A stretch of 64,000 nucleotides of DNA from Halocafeteria seosinensis (Eukaryota > Sar > Bigyra > Bicosoecida), in NCBI GenBank assembly GCA_001687465.1, contig LVLI01000206.1:1-64000 (forward strand), written 5' to 3'. Each line of letters begins with the position of its first letter. The first letter of the stretch is position 1. The notes under the pieces are model-generated. The model was not told where the DNA came from and made no database searches. It saw only the letters and a program-made list of their open reading frames with translations. Below, piece by piece: positions 43,565 through 54,598 of the stretch. Both the position numbers and the translations under genes were made by a program.

Positions 43565-45477
43565 AATCCGTTTTGCCTTGTCTAGCCAATTTTCTCCGCC
43601 AACTGCGGTTTGTTCGTTGCATATCAGCTTTGTACTTGTCTCGAAGTTTTACAAATGATTTCCTGGCAAACCCCGACCCGTTAATGCAAGCGATTTTAAT
43701 TTCAAAGTGGGTATCAGCGACATCAACTTCCGTAGGTAATCCAACATCAATGCAAAAAGAAAACGAGTCCGAGACACATGTCCAATCCTGCCCAAGAGAA
43801 GAGGTGGATGCCACGCTGTCTTTTTCTGCACCAATGCCCCAAATGGAAAATACCTTGGATGACGACTCGGTATAAATCGACAGCACAAAGATTCCAGAGA
43901 GTCCCGAAATCGCCTCTTTATGGCGATTTATCACGGCATCTACGCTCTCACAGTTGCACACACAAAATTTTTCACTTAACGCTGGTTTCTTTCGGGGGCA
44001 AGCGCAGTTATCTTCAGTGGAAGGCCAAAAGAAGCTTTGCGGATAGTACGACCAAGCAATGGCCCACCGCAATGTCCTTCCTTGAAAAAATTTAGTGGTT
44101 CGGATCGTTTGAGCATCTTGCCCTCGGAGAGCGGCGCTGAGGGTATCCAACGTTGCCTTTTTTCCTACCATAGTCGTAAACCAAAATACCTGCAATATCG
44201 ACGTAAAATGTTTACAGGCAAAATCCATGACTGGGTCGCAAGAATTGCTTTAAGTACGTACTGAATACTTAAAGTTAGCGCTATCGTTGATAAGACCGTT
44301 GACAAAAACATCTTCTCCTCCCGGATACGTCGTTTCGCTACAACTGCCTCCATAGTCTGTTTCTGGATTTGCAGAAGCATAGATGTCTTCATCAAAAAAT
44401 GGAGGATTACACATCGTAAAATCTAGGGGAGAATCACTATGTTGCAGTGCTGGACGAAGGAAGTCGTCTGATCGGGTATGCATGAGCCCAATCTTTCCAC
44501 TAAGCCCGTTCTGGCTCACGATGGTATGCGCATGATCCACACTAGCTTTATCACTCTCTGTAGCAATGAAGTTCCATCCCTTAAGTGTCGTACCTGGAAA
44601 ACTAAGAAGTTCCGTCAGGCGTGTCCTACTCGAGAATCCATTCACTTCGCGTACGCACCTAGCAGCGGATATATACAAGAGGCCCCTGCACCAACATCGA
44701 TTCCACAGATGCGATCCTGATCTTGCTTTTCTTTCAAGATTAAGTCTGTGTACGAGTTCACGAGGTCGTCAATCCACATGATATAGTTTAGACGTGATGG
44801 AACCTGCGTGGGGCGAGTGCAGCAGTTCCGATACCACTGTGGTATTCTGCTATCGCCACAACGTACGGGAGGAACGAGGTTTTGTTCGGGAATCGTCCAT
44901 TCCACTCCAAAGTCCCTCTTGAGCAAAATTCTCGTTAAACACCTGCACGAAGATCCCAATCCGTTCTCAGAGCATTCCGCTTCCCGTATTTTGAATCCCA
45001 AACTCACTTCACAGCTTCTCGATTGCCCCACTCAATACGAGCCTTCGGTTTACCACTCTTCGTTTCCTCTTGAATCACGCTGTATATCCACACAGAAGGC
45101 TTCATATAAGCATCGCAATCTGTGACACAGGAGCATTCAATGCACACCACATACTAAGGGGCGAACTCGGAGAATTGCTCCTTGAGCTGAAGAAAATCAG
45201 GAGGGTTGTCCTTGTATATGTTACGAGGGTGCATTCTATCATTAAAGCTCTGAGTTTGGGGAATTCCTTTCCGATGCACAATCTCCTCACGACGGCGCTC
45301 TTTCTTGCCGTCATGGTCATCGTTCGTGGCACGATGTCGCTTGGAAGGACGGTTTATGTTATGGCTAATGATGGGGACCTTCACCTTACGAGTTGCTGTG
45401 GTAGTTTGGCTGAGGGAAGTAAGATATATGTTCCCCGAGGAACTGGAATTCTGGCTAGAGGAAGAAGTGGCAGCCAT
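43539..45477 (-). CDS. METTL16: METTL16-type RNA m6A methyltransferase
   Basis: Exons 45477-45155, 45079-45008, 44942-44867, 44803-44659, 44593-44262 and 44189-43539 (introns 63-75 bp) give 532 residues. Family signatures are in order: MHPRNIYKDNPPDF, DFGVEWTIPEQNLVPP, RLNYIMWIDDLV, the SAM site GIDVGAGASCIYPLLG, the catalytic NPPF (about 268), WFTTMVGKKATL and FFQGRTLRWAIAWS. METTL16 methylates A43 of U6 snRNA and, in animals, MAT2A hairpins. The acidic and basic tail after about 400 may be a shortened VCR. About 80 extra residues precede MHPRN (serine-rich, then KRHR/KKERRR, a likely nuclear signal). I chose ATG 45477; an ATG 78 bp upstream is in frame. Confidence 0.93.
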
Positions 45478-45582
45478 TATTGTTCTATAGAGTATACTAC
45501 ACATCAACCCTATCTTTTTCAACTCGTCTAATTTTAGGGTGAACACTATACACATATCCGCATAGAGACAACTGTTGAATAG

Positions 45583-48264
45583 TTACATGATCGTGCATTT
45601 ACCATTCGGGCCACAACCAATTCCCCTCTGTTCTGGGGAATTCTCTAATTCCTGAGGCTCTCTTTTGCCTTTAGTTCCGTCATTTTGTTGATCCGATGAA
45701 GCATTATTAGTGGGAGAAGACGCTTGACCTGCTGCAAAAGAGCGTGACGAACTATACGCGGTCAAAACGCGCCGCCTGCTTCCTGGCCTACCACGAGGCT
45801 CCAACTTACCACCTGCTCCTCCATCCCCCTTATGTTCATGTGCAGCATTTCGATCTATCTTGGATTGTAGTCGCTCCTGTTCCCTCCTACGCTCAGCTTT
45901 TTCCCTGCTCAAACTCTCTTCCAACTGATCAATTTGTTCACGAAGCTCATTCGCTTCCTTCTGGAGCTGCTGAACACGCTTCTCCTTGGCTTCCAGTTTG
46001 GATGCGGCTTCAGACTGAGAATGTTTCATTTGGTTAGCTCTCCGGTTTGCATCGTCCAGGTTATCCTGCAATGTCTCCTTGTCCGCTACTTCGGAAGCCA
46101 GTTTATTTCTGATTTCAGAGAGTTCCTTTTCCAGAGCCTCCTGCCGGACCTGGAATCGGACTTCTCGGTCCCTTTGCAATACGGGGATGGCATTCCGAAG
46201 AGTTGTCGAAAGTTCCTTCCACAGCATTGATTCGTACAAATTCAAGATACCCTCTTTTTGATCCAAGTACTGCGTGACTAGCGAGGCAAGGTCGTCCTCG
46301 AACTCTCTTGCATCAAGATACACGGTATCATCACCATTTTCCATAGCTTGAGTGGCTGCCATTTCAGATGTTAATCCTTTCTCGAGTTTCGGCTCGATAA
46401 TGTTGCGGTACAGTCTCTCGTAGTTCTTCTCTGCAATGGATTTCGTGGAGGATACACACTTCCGCAGAGATTCTGCAAACGTTTCACTCGAAGATCGCAG
46501 TATACCGTCGATTTGTTGGTAATAAATTCCCGAAACGCCAGACTCGGGAAGTTGATCTCGCTGATTCAGTCTATCGCTTGCACCTTGCTCTGCGCACGAG
46601 AGGCAAGCAGCATCGAAAGCGGAGTATTTGTGTAACAGGTCCACTACAACATGGGAGTCTTGTTGCCTGGAGGCCGTCATAGCTTTCCTTTGGTAGAGTT
46701 TTAGTGCAGTTTGTCTAGCCGCGAAATGGGACGAAGCTGCATACTCTACATCGCAAGGAATCTTTGAGCTGAGCGTTTCTTCAATCAGTTCATTGTACTT
46801 TTCAAGCGCACGCTTATACGCAGCATCGCATTCGTGCTTAGTGACGGATTGCCAGGCATCCTCCATATTGGGAACTCCATTGTTGTTAATTGCTGACACG
46901 TAAGCTTCTGCTAGCACAGCTAGCATCTCTCCACTGACTATTTTGCCGTTCATTTGCTTCGGTGAAATACCCTGTAAGCGTTGGAAATCGTTGAGTGACG
47001 TGTATGCACATATCTAAGTAACTCACTTACACGGAATATCTTTTCTTTTAGTTCCTGTAACTGCTCCTGGAATTCTTCTCTCAGATCCTCATTATTTAGT
47101 TCATCCATAGACTGCGAACACAGACATCGACAGGAGTGTGGTAAATGGGAAAAGGAAGTAGAAAACGTAAACTCATACCTGAAGCTGAGTCTCATCATCC
47201 AAAGGCCTAACAAGTGTAACGCAGTTTCGATTCCTAAAAAATGAGGTCAAATTCTGCCTGATTTTGTTCCTCTGTTGGATTTCTCTACTAAAGCCTTCTT
47301 GCGTTTCCAAGCTTTGTTCCAGGTATTCTTGGGGAGTGAGTGTGTTGCCATCCTGTCAGTGGAAGTAAATAGATAAGTCGTATTCTTTGACCAGTGCAGT
47401 CACACAAAAATTGTGTAATGGGGCATACCTCATCTTCCAAGTCAAGAGTGAAATCTCTCAGAACCCATAGAAACTCCGGGAAAGACGTAGAACTATCACT
47501 GATGGCGTCAGAGCTGTTTTCACTTCCCTTGGTCTGCTACAACAAAACGACCAAATGATGTACTCCGGCAGCTGAATAACATGATACGCATTCCATTACC
47601 TGTATGTGCCGAGACAGATTGGCGATAAAGCTCAGGTTCCCGAGTGCATCTTCGTCAATGGCGCCCACGCTGTTACACAAATCTCAAGTGACTGCAAGTA
47701 CGGTATATCTCTCACCATTGTCCGTTCACAAACCTATTGTAAATGAGATGCGAACATAGAAGTGTCGCTAACGCGAATACACGCGCGTCATGCTCCTGGG
47801 AAGTATCCATGGATCCTAGTCCTTCCGTATCCATGAAGATCACTTTCTTTTGGGTGCCTTCGTCCGTCGTAATTGTCTGTGGTTCACCTGCAATATCCAT
47901 CCTTCTTAGCACATCTAGGTAGTAATAGGACGCAGGATGTTTATCTGCACGACGTACCCCAGATCCAGATGCCCTTGGTGCATGCTTCTATCGTGGAGCC
48001 TACCTGGAAGGTTCCAGCGTCCATGGTTTGCTGCAGCAGTCTGTTTAAAAGGAAAGACTTCCCCGTACGATATTTTCCTGTCACTGCCACGACCGCCACA
48101 GGGTCTTCAATACTCCGGAGAAGATCCATGGCGGCCGAGTGGAGCTGCCATGTGGTCTGATTCTTGCCTTTATCATCTTCCCTCTCCTCCTCTTGGTTGT
48201 CATTTTCACGCAGTGGAGTGAGGAAAGGTAGCGGCTTTTTCTGATACAAGGAAGAAGATGACAT
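45583..48264 (-). CDS. Guanylate-binding protein with C-terminal CaaX box
   Basis: Exons 48264-47958, 47887-47734, 47669-47600, 47536-47429, 47352-47179, 47111-47031 and 46971-45583 give 760 residues. The large GTPase domain has the P-loop GKYRTGKS (63-70), TKGIWIW, FMDTEGLG and WVLRDF, the RD-type G4 of the GBP/atlastin group. A helical stalk (MNGKIVSGEMLAVLAEAYV...) and a long coiled coil follow, then a GS-rich linker. The last residues are KCTIM, a CaaX box; Met at the end favours farnesylation. The protein should therefore sit on membranes and oligomerise with GTP, like prenylated vertebrate GBPs. The exon 4 acceptor is a tandem TAGCAG, so one Gln may be optional. Confidence 0.93.
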
Positions 48265-48556
48265 CCTCCCTAGCTAGGTGTATACAGGCAATGAAGAAAG
48301 TATACAATTAACCACCGACAGTAACAACACATTCGACAGCATCGTATCTAGTGCTACAATTGTACATTGTACTGGTATCCCTACTACAGAGTACTATAGT
48401 CTACAGATGTCTGCTTATTAAAATCGAAGACCACATGTATCGTCAACTATGAGATACCTCGCAGACGAATTTGGGAGCTGTATATATGTCCACTTTGAGT
48501 TTCGGAGTCATCGATTCATCATAGTACCTAGCGTCGTAGATGTAATCTGCTTCAGC

Positions 48557-49347
48557 TTAAGCCCGGATTTGGCCCAGATGATTGTCGGCTATCGTGCCTA
48601 CCGCAAACTGCAGCACCCACACCATAGACGTATAGATAAGGCAGGCCATAGTTGTTTTTCTATTAGCACCTTACATTTCTTCCGGAAGAGAGGGTTGAGG
48701 AAACTACCCTAACTCTCACAGCGCTGTTGGCTCGGATTTCTTCGTTCGATATAGTAGATTTCCAAGAATTGCTATTTGAATCATACTCCATATCGTTCGG
48801 CAAGTTCTGCAAAGAAAACCAACACAAGACATTATTCCATACATCCGGTGTCTGGACAAGTGTATTGCTTCACATACCCCCTCGTCAACAAACACGGTTA
48901 ATGGCCCAGCTTGCGCAAAAAACCCGAACTGCATCAGAATCGACGATTAATATCAACAATTTGCATTACGAAGCGGCGACTAGTCCATACCTGCATCACT
49001 GTATTCACGGAGAAGTCTAATACTTCATTCTTGAATGCCTTTAGCATGATGGCATCATAGGGGATATCAAATCGCGTATAGCCTGTCATCGGGTCGATCA
49101 CTCCTCTGCTGATTCCATCGTCATGGACTCGTAACACAAACACGACACGTCCTTCAGAGGATGATGTTCCTTCCACCGATTGTACGAGCTGGTCATTGAG
49201 TGTCTTCTTAAGATTCTTACCCAAATATTGCGGGTGTAACATCAAGGTCTTCCACATACGCTTCTGCAGGTAAAAAAAAAATGCAATCCTGGAAGATCGA
49301 CCATCATAATATAAAACATAGGTTATTCATACCTGAAAGAACACCAT
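48557..49347 (-). CDS. RPB7: RNA polymerase II subunit RPB7
   Basis: Exons 49347-49333, 49263-48991, 48928-48878, 48806-48675 and 48607-48557 give 173 residues, the normal length. The first exon is only 15 nt (MVFFQ), needed to supply the family start MFF before LMLHPQYLGKNL. Further matches are VEGT, FDIPYDAIMLKAFKNEVLDF, GFFAQAGPLTVFVDE, LPNDMEYD and the C-terminal FAVGTIADNHLG. RPB7 pairs with RPB4 as the stalk of Pol II, binding nascent RNA. The conserved LIP before DM is changed to NLP. A Pol III RPC25 is less likely given the DMEYD and GTI.D..LG ending. It follows the GBP gene head to tail with 292 bp between. Confidence 0.93.
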
Positions 49348-49586
49348 CTTTCCTGAAGTCTTAGTATCACCCCTCTCCTGTCTAGATACACAATCGATCC
49401 TCCTGCAATAGCCTCCTCTACCTCCTGAGCTACAAGTAACAGCGGTGTGAAGGGACTGGATTGTTGCCAATCTGTTGGGAGTGGAATCACACCACAGTAT
49501 GGATGGCACGATGGACGAGTTTAAGCTAGTACGTGGTCCCTTGGAGTAATTAGTTCGTTTCGGTTAAGGTATGTGTCACTTGTGGG

Positions 49587-50320
49587 ATGCAGACGCTGTT
49601 CACGTATCCGGGAGACTTTCGAGCCCTCAAGGCTCTCATAGCTGCTGCTGTGAACGGCATTCACATACAAAGAGTCGACCTGGAGATGGGCACGGATAAT
49701 AAGACTGGAAATTTCCTACAAAAAAATCCTCTCGGAAAAGTGCCAGTATTACAGACTCGACATGGTAAGGCAATGCTTCCTTCGAGCTCAAAAATGACAA
49801 GTTGTAGAGTGGGGTTGCAGGGACGCTGACCGAAAGCAATAGTATCGCGCGCTATGTGACTAAGTTGCATGGAGATAATGAGCTCATGGGACACTCTTTG
49901 TTTGAAGAGTGTAAAGTGGATTCGTGGATGGATTTTGTTTCGCAGCATCTGGAGTTGCCAGTGACACTGTGGGTCCACCCGGTTCTTGGCTACTCAGAAT
50001 TCAATTCTTCAGTATATACCAAGGCCGTTCAAGAAACACACAAGTGTCTGAACATAATGGATAAATACTTGGGATCGCACACCTATCTGGTAGGAGATGA
50101 ACTTACTCTGGCTGACATCGTGGCTTTCGCTGCTTTGATGTATCCTATGCGATTGGTGATCGGGCCGGAGTATAGACAGATGTACAACTTCTTAGAAAAT
50201 TGGTTTCGCACTGTGGCCGATCATCCTTCAGTCAAAAGTGTAGTGGGAGACACCGTACTTTGCGATGAAGAGGTTTTAGCGCCTGGAAATGATTCTATAG
50301 AGGTACCGTTAATCCCATGA
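49587..50320 (+). CDS. Glutathione S-transferase, eEF1B-gamma-like
   Basis: Exons 49587-49764 and 49821-50320 (56-bp intron, phase 1) give 225 residues. The thioredoxin-fold half starts LFTYPGDFRALKALIAA, with NPLGKVPVLQT and ESNSIARYV at the glutathione site. The helical half has FVSQHLELPVTLWVHPVLG, TYLVGDELTLADIVAFAAL and NFLENWFRTVADHP. These phrases are those of the N-terminal GST domain of translation factor eEF1B gamma. The conserved EF1G C-terminal domain is absent: the frame stops after a short acidic tail. It may be a stand-alone GST of that clade or a shortened gamma subunit. It starts 239 bp from the divergent RPB7 gene. Confidence 0.88.
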
Positions 50321-50362
50321 ACCGGCACTGTATAGGTTACGAAGAAGTCCCAAACTCGGCTT

Positions 50363-50470
50363 TGCAGTAAGGCGTCATCTTGAAGGCTTGCGTTTCTGCT
50401 ACTAAAAGAAGGAGCGTTATCGTGAGGTTGTGCTTAGCATTGTGCCTTTGATTGTTGCTTTTGAGGCTGT
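50363..50470 (-). pseudogene. Short copy of the SWC4 3' end
   Basis: Resembles 54941-55069, which spans the SWC4 stop codon, in the same orientation. The longest exact run I see is GGAGCGTTATCGTG, followed by TTGTTGCTTTTGA, with small gaps between. No open frame; a relic. Confidence 0.55.
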
Positions 50471-51116
50471 TTCCGTCAACCAAGTAAACCACGGAAAGCG
50501 CTCGGAGTGCTCCTCGGTTAATGAAATTGCTGCGCCGTAATTCCCCGAACAGCCCTTTGAATCATAGGTATCAACCTGCCAAGTACAAGTTGGTGTCCTT
50601 AGAACGAAGAGAAAGTTAGGAATCGGTTCTAAATCAGTGAATGGCTTCTATCCCCGTCTTCCTGCTCTGCCTCATTGATGCTGAAGGACGTTGAGGACCA
50701 ACGCCGACAACCGGTATAGTTCCTTCCTTGGGCTCATCCGTGGTGATGAGAGTACGATACTACCCTACTATTGAAGTGATTATTCCACATGGTTGGATTA
50801 TGAAATGAAAGCAGCATTGCGGCAAACTGCTTGCCGCAAGCAGCAATAAATTGCCAATAATTCCCGGCAACCGTAAACATTTGATTGTTTGGTTCAACTC
50901 AACGTGGCACAACTTAAAGTTTTCAACTTTCATCCAAACTTCTATAATAAGTAACTCTTTTATGCATTCTGCGTAAGATTCGTAGGAGTTCTACACCAAA
51001 GCAAAACTTATCAAAATTTTAAGAATATGTACAACAGTGTATCCACACTGGTCAATCTGATTTTTGTTCTGTTGTGTTAACATTGACTTTGAGAAGTTGT
51101 ATCCAGTTGTCCAATA
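50471..51116. other. Spacer, no gene seen
   Basis: Between the SWC4-end relic and the broken coiled-coil gene. No open frame or repeat of note. Confidence 0.6.
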
Positions 51117-51384
51117 ATGCCTCCAAAGAGCCAAAGTAAGCATCGTGTTCATTCATTTACGAAAGGACCAAAATATTGCCAAGGCCATATGTGTAATGCC
51201 CGCATGCAACACTTACACAGAATCATCTAGTGGAAATAAGCATCCTCTAGAAACCCCTCAAACGGAGTCTTCACGTATGTGACCGCCATTGTTTCCTTTG
51301 ATTACTACTATATATATATTCACTACTGGTTCAGCGTCAGACCCGAAAATTCAGAAGCTAGAACACATCATGGAGCGTCTGCTG

Positions 51385-51547
51385 GTAAGTTGGGAGTACT
51401 CAGCAGTGCCACCTCTAATTGCTTCCATTTCGTTTAAGCCTGTTTGCAGGAAAGCCAGGAGAAACAAAATAAACTTATGCTGGTAAGTTGGGAGTACTCA
51501 GCAGTGCCACTTCTAGTTGCTTCCATTTCGTTGGGTCCTCTTAGCAG
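51385..51547 (+). repeat. Tandemly duplicated 65-bp intron
   Basis: Introns 51385-51449 and 51483-51547 are both 65 bp and share about 57 of 65 bases, including the first 28 (starting GTAAGTTGGGAGTACTCAGC). They are separated by a 33-nt exon. Confidence 0.9.
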
Positions 51548-51564
51548 GAAGGACAAGATCAACT

Positions 51565-51669
51565 CCAGGAGCAACAAAATCAAATCCAGGAGAAACAAAA
51601 TCAAATCCAGGAGAAACAAAATCAAATCCAGGAGAAACAAAATCAAATCCAGGAGAAACAAAATCAACT
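51565..51669 (+). repeat. 21-bp minisatellite, five copies
   Basis: Five head-to-tail copies of a 21-bp unit beginning CCAGGAGAAACAAAATC; only the first copy differs (GCAAC). In the spliced frame it encodes the heptad IQEKQNQ, extending the coiled coil. Confidence 0.95.
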
Positions 51670-52421
51670 CCTCGAAAAGTTGTTGGAAAAGAGGAGAAAG
51701 TGGTTTCATTATCCGAACTCTCCAATAACGCAATACAGGAAATGCTTCGCACCCTGAAGCTGCAGTGCGTGGAGAAAGAGGTAGATATTGCAGCATCTGT
51801 CGCCGAAGAAACGCCATTTTCATGGGAGATAGCTGAAGGAATCAACAGCGAAGTCAATCGGACAAAGGGTGCCCTCGACAAACTACAGAAAAGTCTTGAA
51901 AAAGCGGGCGTCCACTTTGGGGAACATGGCTACCGACTAATCGACTCCCATACGGAACCCAAATGGACAGCCACAATCGGTAAATATACGGTCAAGGGCG
52001 TACCGGATGGCATCATCTGCCCCTGGCCAAAGCTGTTCTTCAACCAAACCTCGCAAATCCGAGTCGCCATTAATTTTAAGGTCGATTTCGGTAACAACTC
52101 CAGGACTCAACGGATCAACCAAGCACTTGGGACCTTTGTGGCTGCTAATCACCTCTCCTACCACGAAGTGATCGTGGTATTCACCGACATGAACCACGGA
52201 AACGAGATTTATAAGGGAATGGGCACTCAATCGAGCATTGTCGGGGCCTAACGTACGCCCAAATGGTGACGATGGTGAGCCAGTATCTACAGAGTGAGTC
52301 AAACCCGGAGCTAATCACTAAGTGGACTGAAGAAACCATACCGGGCCCTGCTGCGGAGAAAGAAAAGCGTATCCAGTTCAAACGGGCTTTTCAAGCTTCA
52401 ATATCGACAAAGAGGAGATAG

Positions 52422-53038
52422 GAACCTCGCAAGAAATATCGCTCTGTGCTGGAGATGATTTCCCGCAAAGCATGTACTCTTAAAACGACGTGAGCCTGTA
52501 CAATTGTGCTTCTACGATTTTACTTCCGACAGCTCCGTCCACGACTGCGACGTGACAGAGTTGGTCCCTTCCGATCGTCGTCTATGGTGTCTTAGTACCT
52601 ATTTGAATGACCTATTATTCGCTCCATCCATTCACTCTGCGCACATCAATATATGGTAGATAATAGAATAATTGAATAACATCGAAACAATATCGAGTAA
52701 CACAAACTTTAGTCTTACAAGACTCCTGCTCCTAGAAGATGATCGTAAGGGATTCTTTGGCACGATCATTTTTGACGATGTCAGTCGCCCGACCCGCCTC
52801 GTTCCTCTTGAGGTTGATCATGACGCCTTGGCGTGCGTGGAGGTGGCAATTTAGAAGTTCCTTTCCCCATAGCTTGATGAATACAAAATCTCTGTGGGAA
52901 AGCAATACCATAGAATGTCGAACCATTGGAATGTAATGTGTATGGCAGCTTCACACCCGTCCAGTCACAGTGGCAGCTCCTGAAGCTCAAGCAAGATTGG
53001 ATCGTAGCCAGTGTCTGCTATCCTAGACTCTTTCAGTT
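52422..53038. other. Spacer, no supported gene
   Basis: Contains one 60-codon open frame on each strand around 52.73-52.94 kb with no family resemblance. It probably holds the promoter of the following methyltransferase gene. Confidence 0.5.
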
Positions 53039-54598
53039 GTGTGCTTTACAAGGAAGAAACAGCAGTGCATAGACGTGACGCATCTGGGCGTTTATTCACG
53101 AATGAAATCCCTGTCTCCTCGACGCGGCGGCACTTGTCGTCTTCGGAGCGCATTGTGTAGGACGCCCACGATACGACTGTCGTCCGTCAAATGGAGGCTG
53201 TATTCTACGTCCAAGTCAGTAGGCGAAACTTCGCCTCGACCTAATTTGTTACGCAGGAACCAGACGCGTGAGCAGCAGCAGGAGGAGCAAGGAAGCCATG
53301 CAGACCCTGTGGAGCTTCCAAAGTGGCAGCAAGACCCGCTCAAAGAAAAACATCTACAGGAACAGAGAAGAAATGAACGCGAGAGCGGATACAGGACAAA
53401 TATCTTTGGACAGCCCTTGCCCGGTGCGCTCGGAATGGATGCTGATGGCCGCATCATCGATGCTGGTAACCCTTCCGGTGGTAAGAGATGGGCTACAGGC
53501 GCAAGCACCCATCTTAGCCTACTGTACACAACTGGTAGTGTTTTGAAAACAGATTGGGATCGAACTTGGCGCGAAGGGATAACACCTTGGGAAACCAGTG
53601 GAAGCTCCCCGCTGCTCCATTACGTAAGCAGTGTTCGAAACTACGCTTAACAAGGTAACCATTTTCTGTGTTGTTTTCCATAGAGCAGATGGTAGCGAAT
53701 GATTTGCTACCCAAGTCAGAAGCGGCTAAACAAAAGCCCTATGTTCTGGGTAATGCGGTTAATCAAGGAAGAGCGTTCGTTCCTGGCTTCGGTTCTGGAG
53801 CCGACGCGTTTACTTTGGCAAACGCGGGATATGAAGTACGCTTCGTTCCAGATCTCACTGTTGCTTGTACTTCCACGTTCTCTTATTCTCACGTCAATAA
53901 TCGATCAGGTTACTGGGATTGAGCTTTCCAAGACTGCTCTGACAAAGGCCAGAAGACGTGTGCAAAGTAGCTCATTTCTAAGACCGCTCGAGGCGAAAGG
54001 GAAGCTGAATCTGCTATTGGGTGACTTCTTCGAGTTCCACCCGAATGACTCCTTCCATCTAGTATACGATTACCTGTAAGTTTGCCGTCAGTATTATCTT
54101 TTCGCTTTCCAGAGCTCTCCACTTGAATCTCGTTTTATCTTCTCCGTCGTGTTGTTCAGGTTTATATGCTCTCTGCCTCCGGCTTTGAGGGAAGACTGGG
54201 CAAGGAAGACTAAGAAATTAGTGAAGCCAGAAGGACGATTGGTCATACATCTCTTTCCATGTGAAAATTTTAAAGGAGGACCGCCATTTGCAATGTCAGA
54301 AAAACTGTATGTCTGCGAATGTAAAGCGTTTTGGGATATACTCGTCGTTTATAAATGTTCTCAACGGGGCAGCATCCGGAGTTTGCTCGAACCAGAAGAC
54401 ATGGAGTGCGAGCTGTTTCAAGAGGTACCACAGCATTTGAGCCATCGAGCTCGACGGGTAAGTGATAAAGGAAGCTAGTACCCGATGTAAGCTCTATGAC
54501 TCCAATGGAACTGGGTTGATCAGGGCCGTGAGATGCTTTCGGTGTGGAAGCACAATATGGGAAGGTTCCCAATGATACGCAGTCGCTCAGAAAAGTAG
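53039..54598 (+). CDS. TPMT/HOL-family thiol or halide methyltransferase
   Basis: Exons 53039-53623, 53689-53835, 53909-54075, 54160-54306, 54373-54457 and 54524-54598 give 401 residues. The intron 54307-54372 is a multiple of three and has no stop, so it reads through if missed. Family marks: WREGITPWE, FVPGFGSGADAFTLANAGYEV (SAM site), TGIELSKTAL, LLGDFFEF, LVYDY, FICSLPPALREDWA, GGPPFAMSEKL and a final basic RGREMLSVW. These enzymes methylate thiols, thiocyanate or halides, sometimes releasing methyl halides. The N-terminus is a likely organelle presequence, especially if translation begins at the second ATG (53102, MKSLSPRRGG). The stop is 367 bp from the convergent SWC4 stop. Confidence 0.88.

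Larger units (their letters stand above)
51117..52421 (+). pseudogene. Broken coiled-coil plus nuclease-like gene
   Basis: Five 5' exons splice cleanly: 51117-51135, 51221-51274, 51335-51384, 51450-51482, then from 51548. They encode MPPKSQ..., a helix and a Gln/Glu/Lys repeat of QEKQNQI heptads. Near 51685 the coil frame and the next open frame differ by one base in an A/G-rich run, with no intron able to correct it. The following 170 codons contain KGVPDGII, then INFKVDF, QALGTFVAA and VIVVFTDMN. That order recalls a PD-(D/E)xK nuclease core as found in Crinkler-like/CR effectors, but Asn replaces the acidic residue of (D/E)xK. Near 52230 a second frame change occurs before the last segment, ending TAG 52421. 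Two breaks and the lost residue argue for a pseudogene; sequencing error is the alternative. Confidence 0.65.

Noticed and set aside
51517-52251. A stand-alone 244-residue protein with SNPGETK repeats
   Set aside because: Its 5' part lies inside a clear intron and the minisatellite, whose spliced frame is different; only the part after about 51690 looks genuinely coding.
52732-52936. Overlapping 60-codon frames on both strands
   Set aside because: Composition is unremarkable, starts are weak and there is no recognisable motif; probably chance in a spacer.
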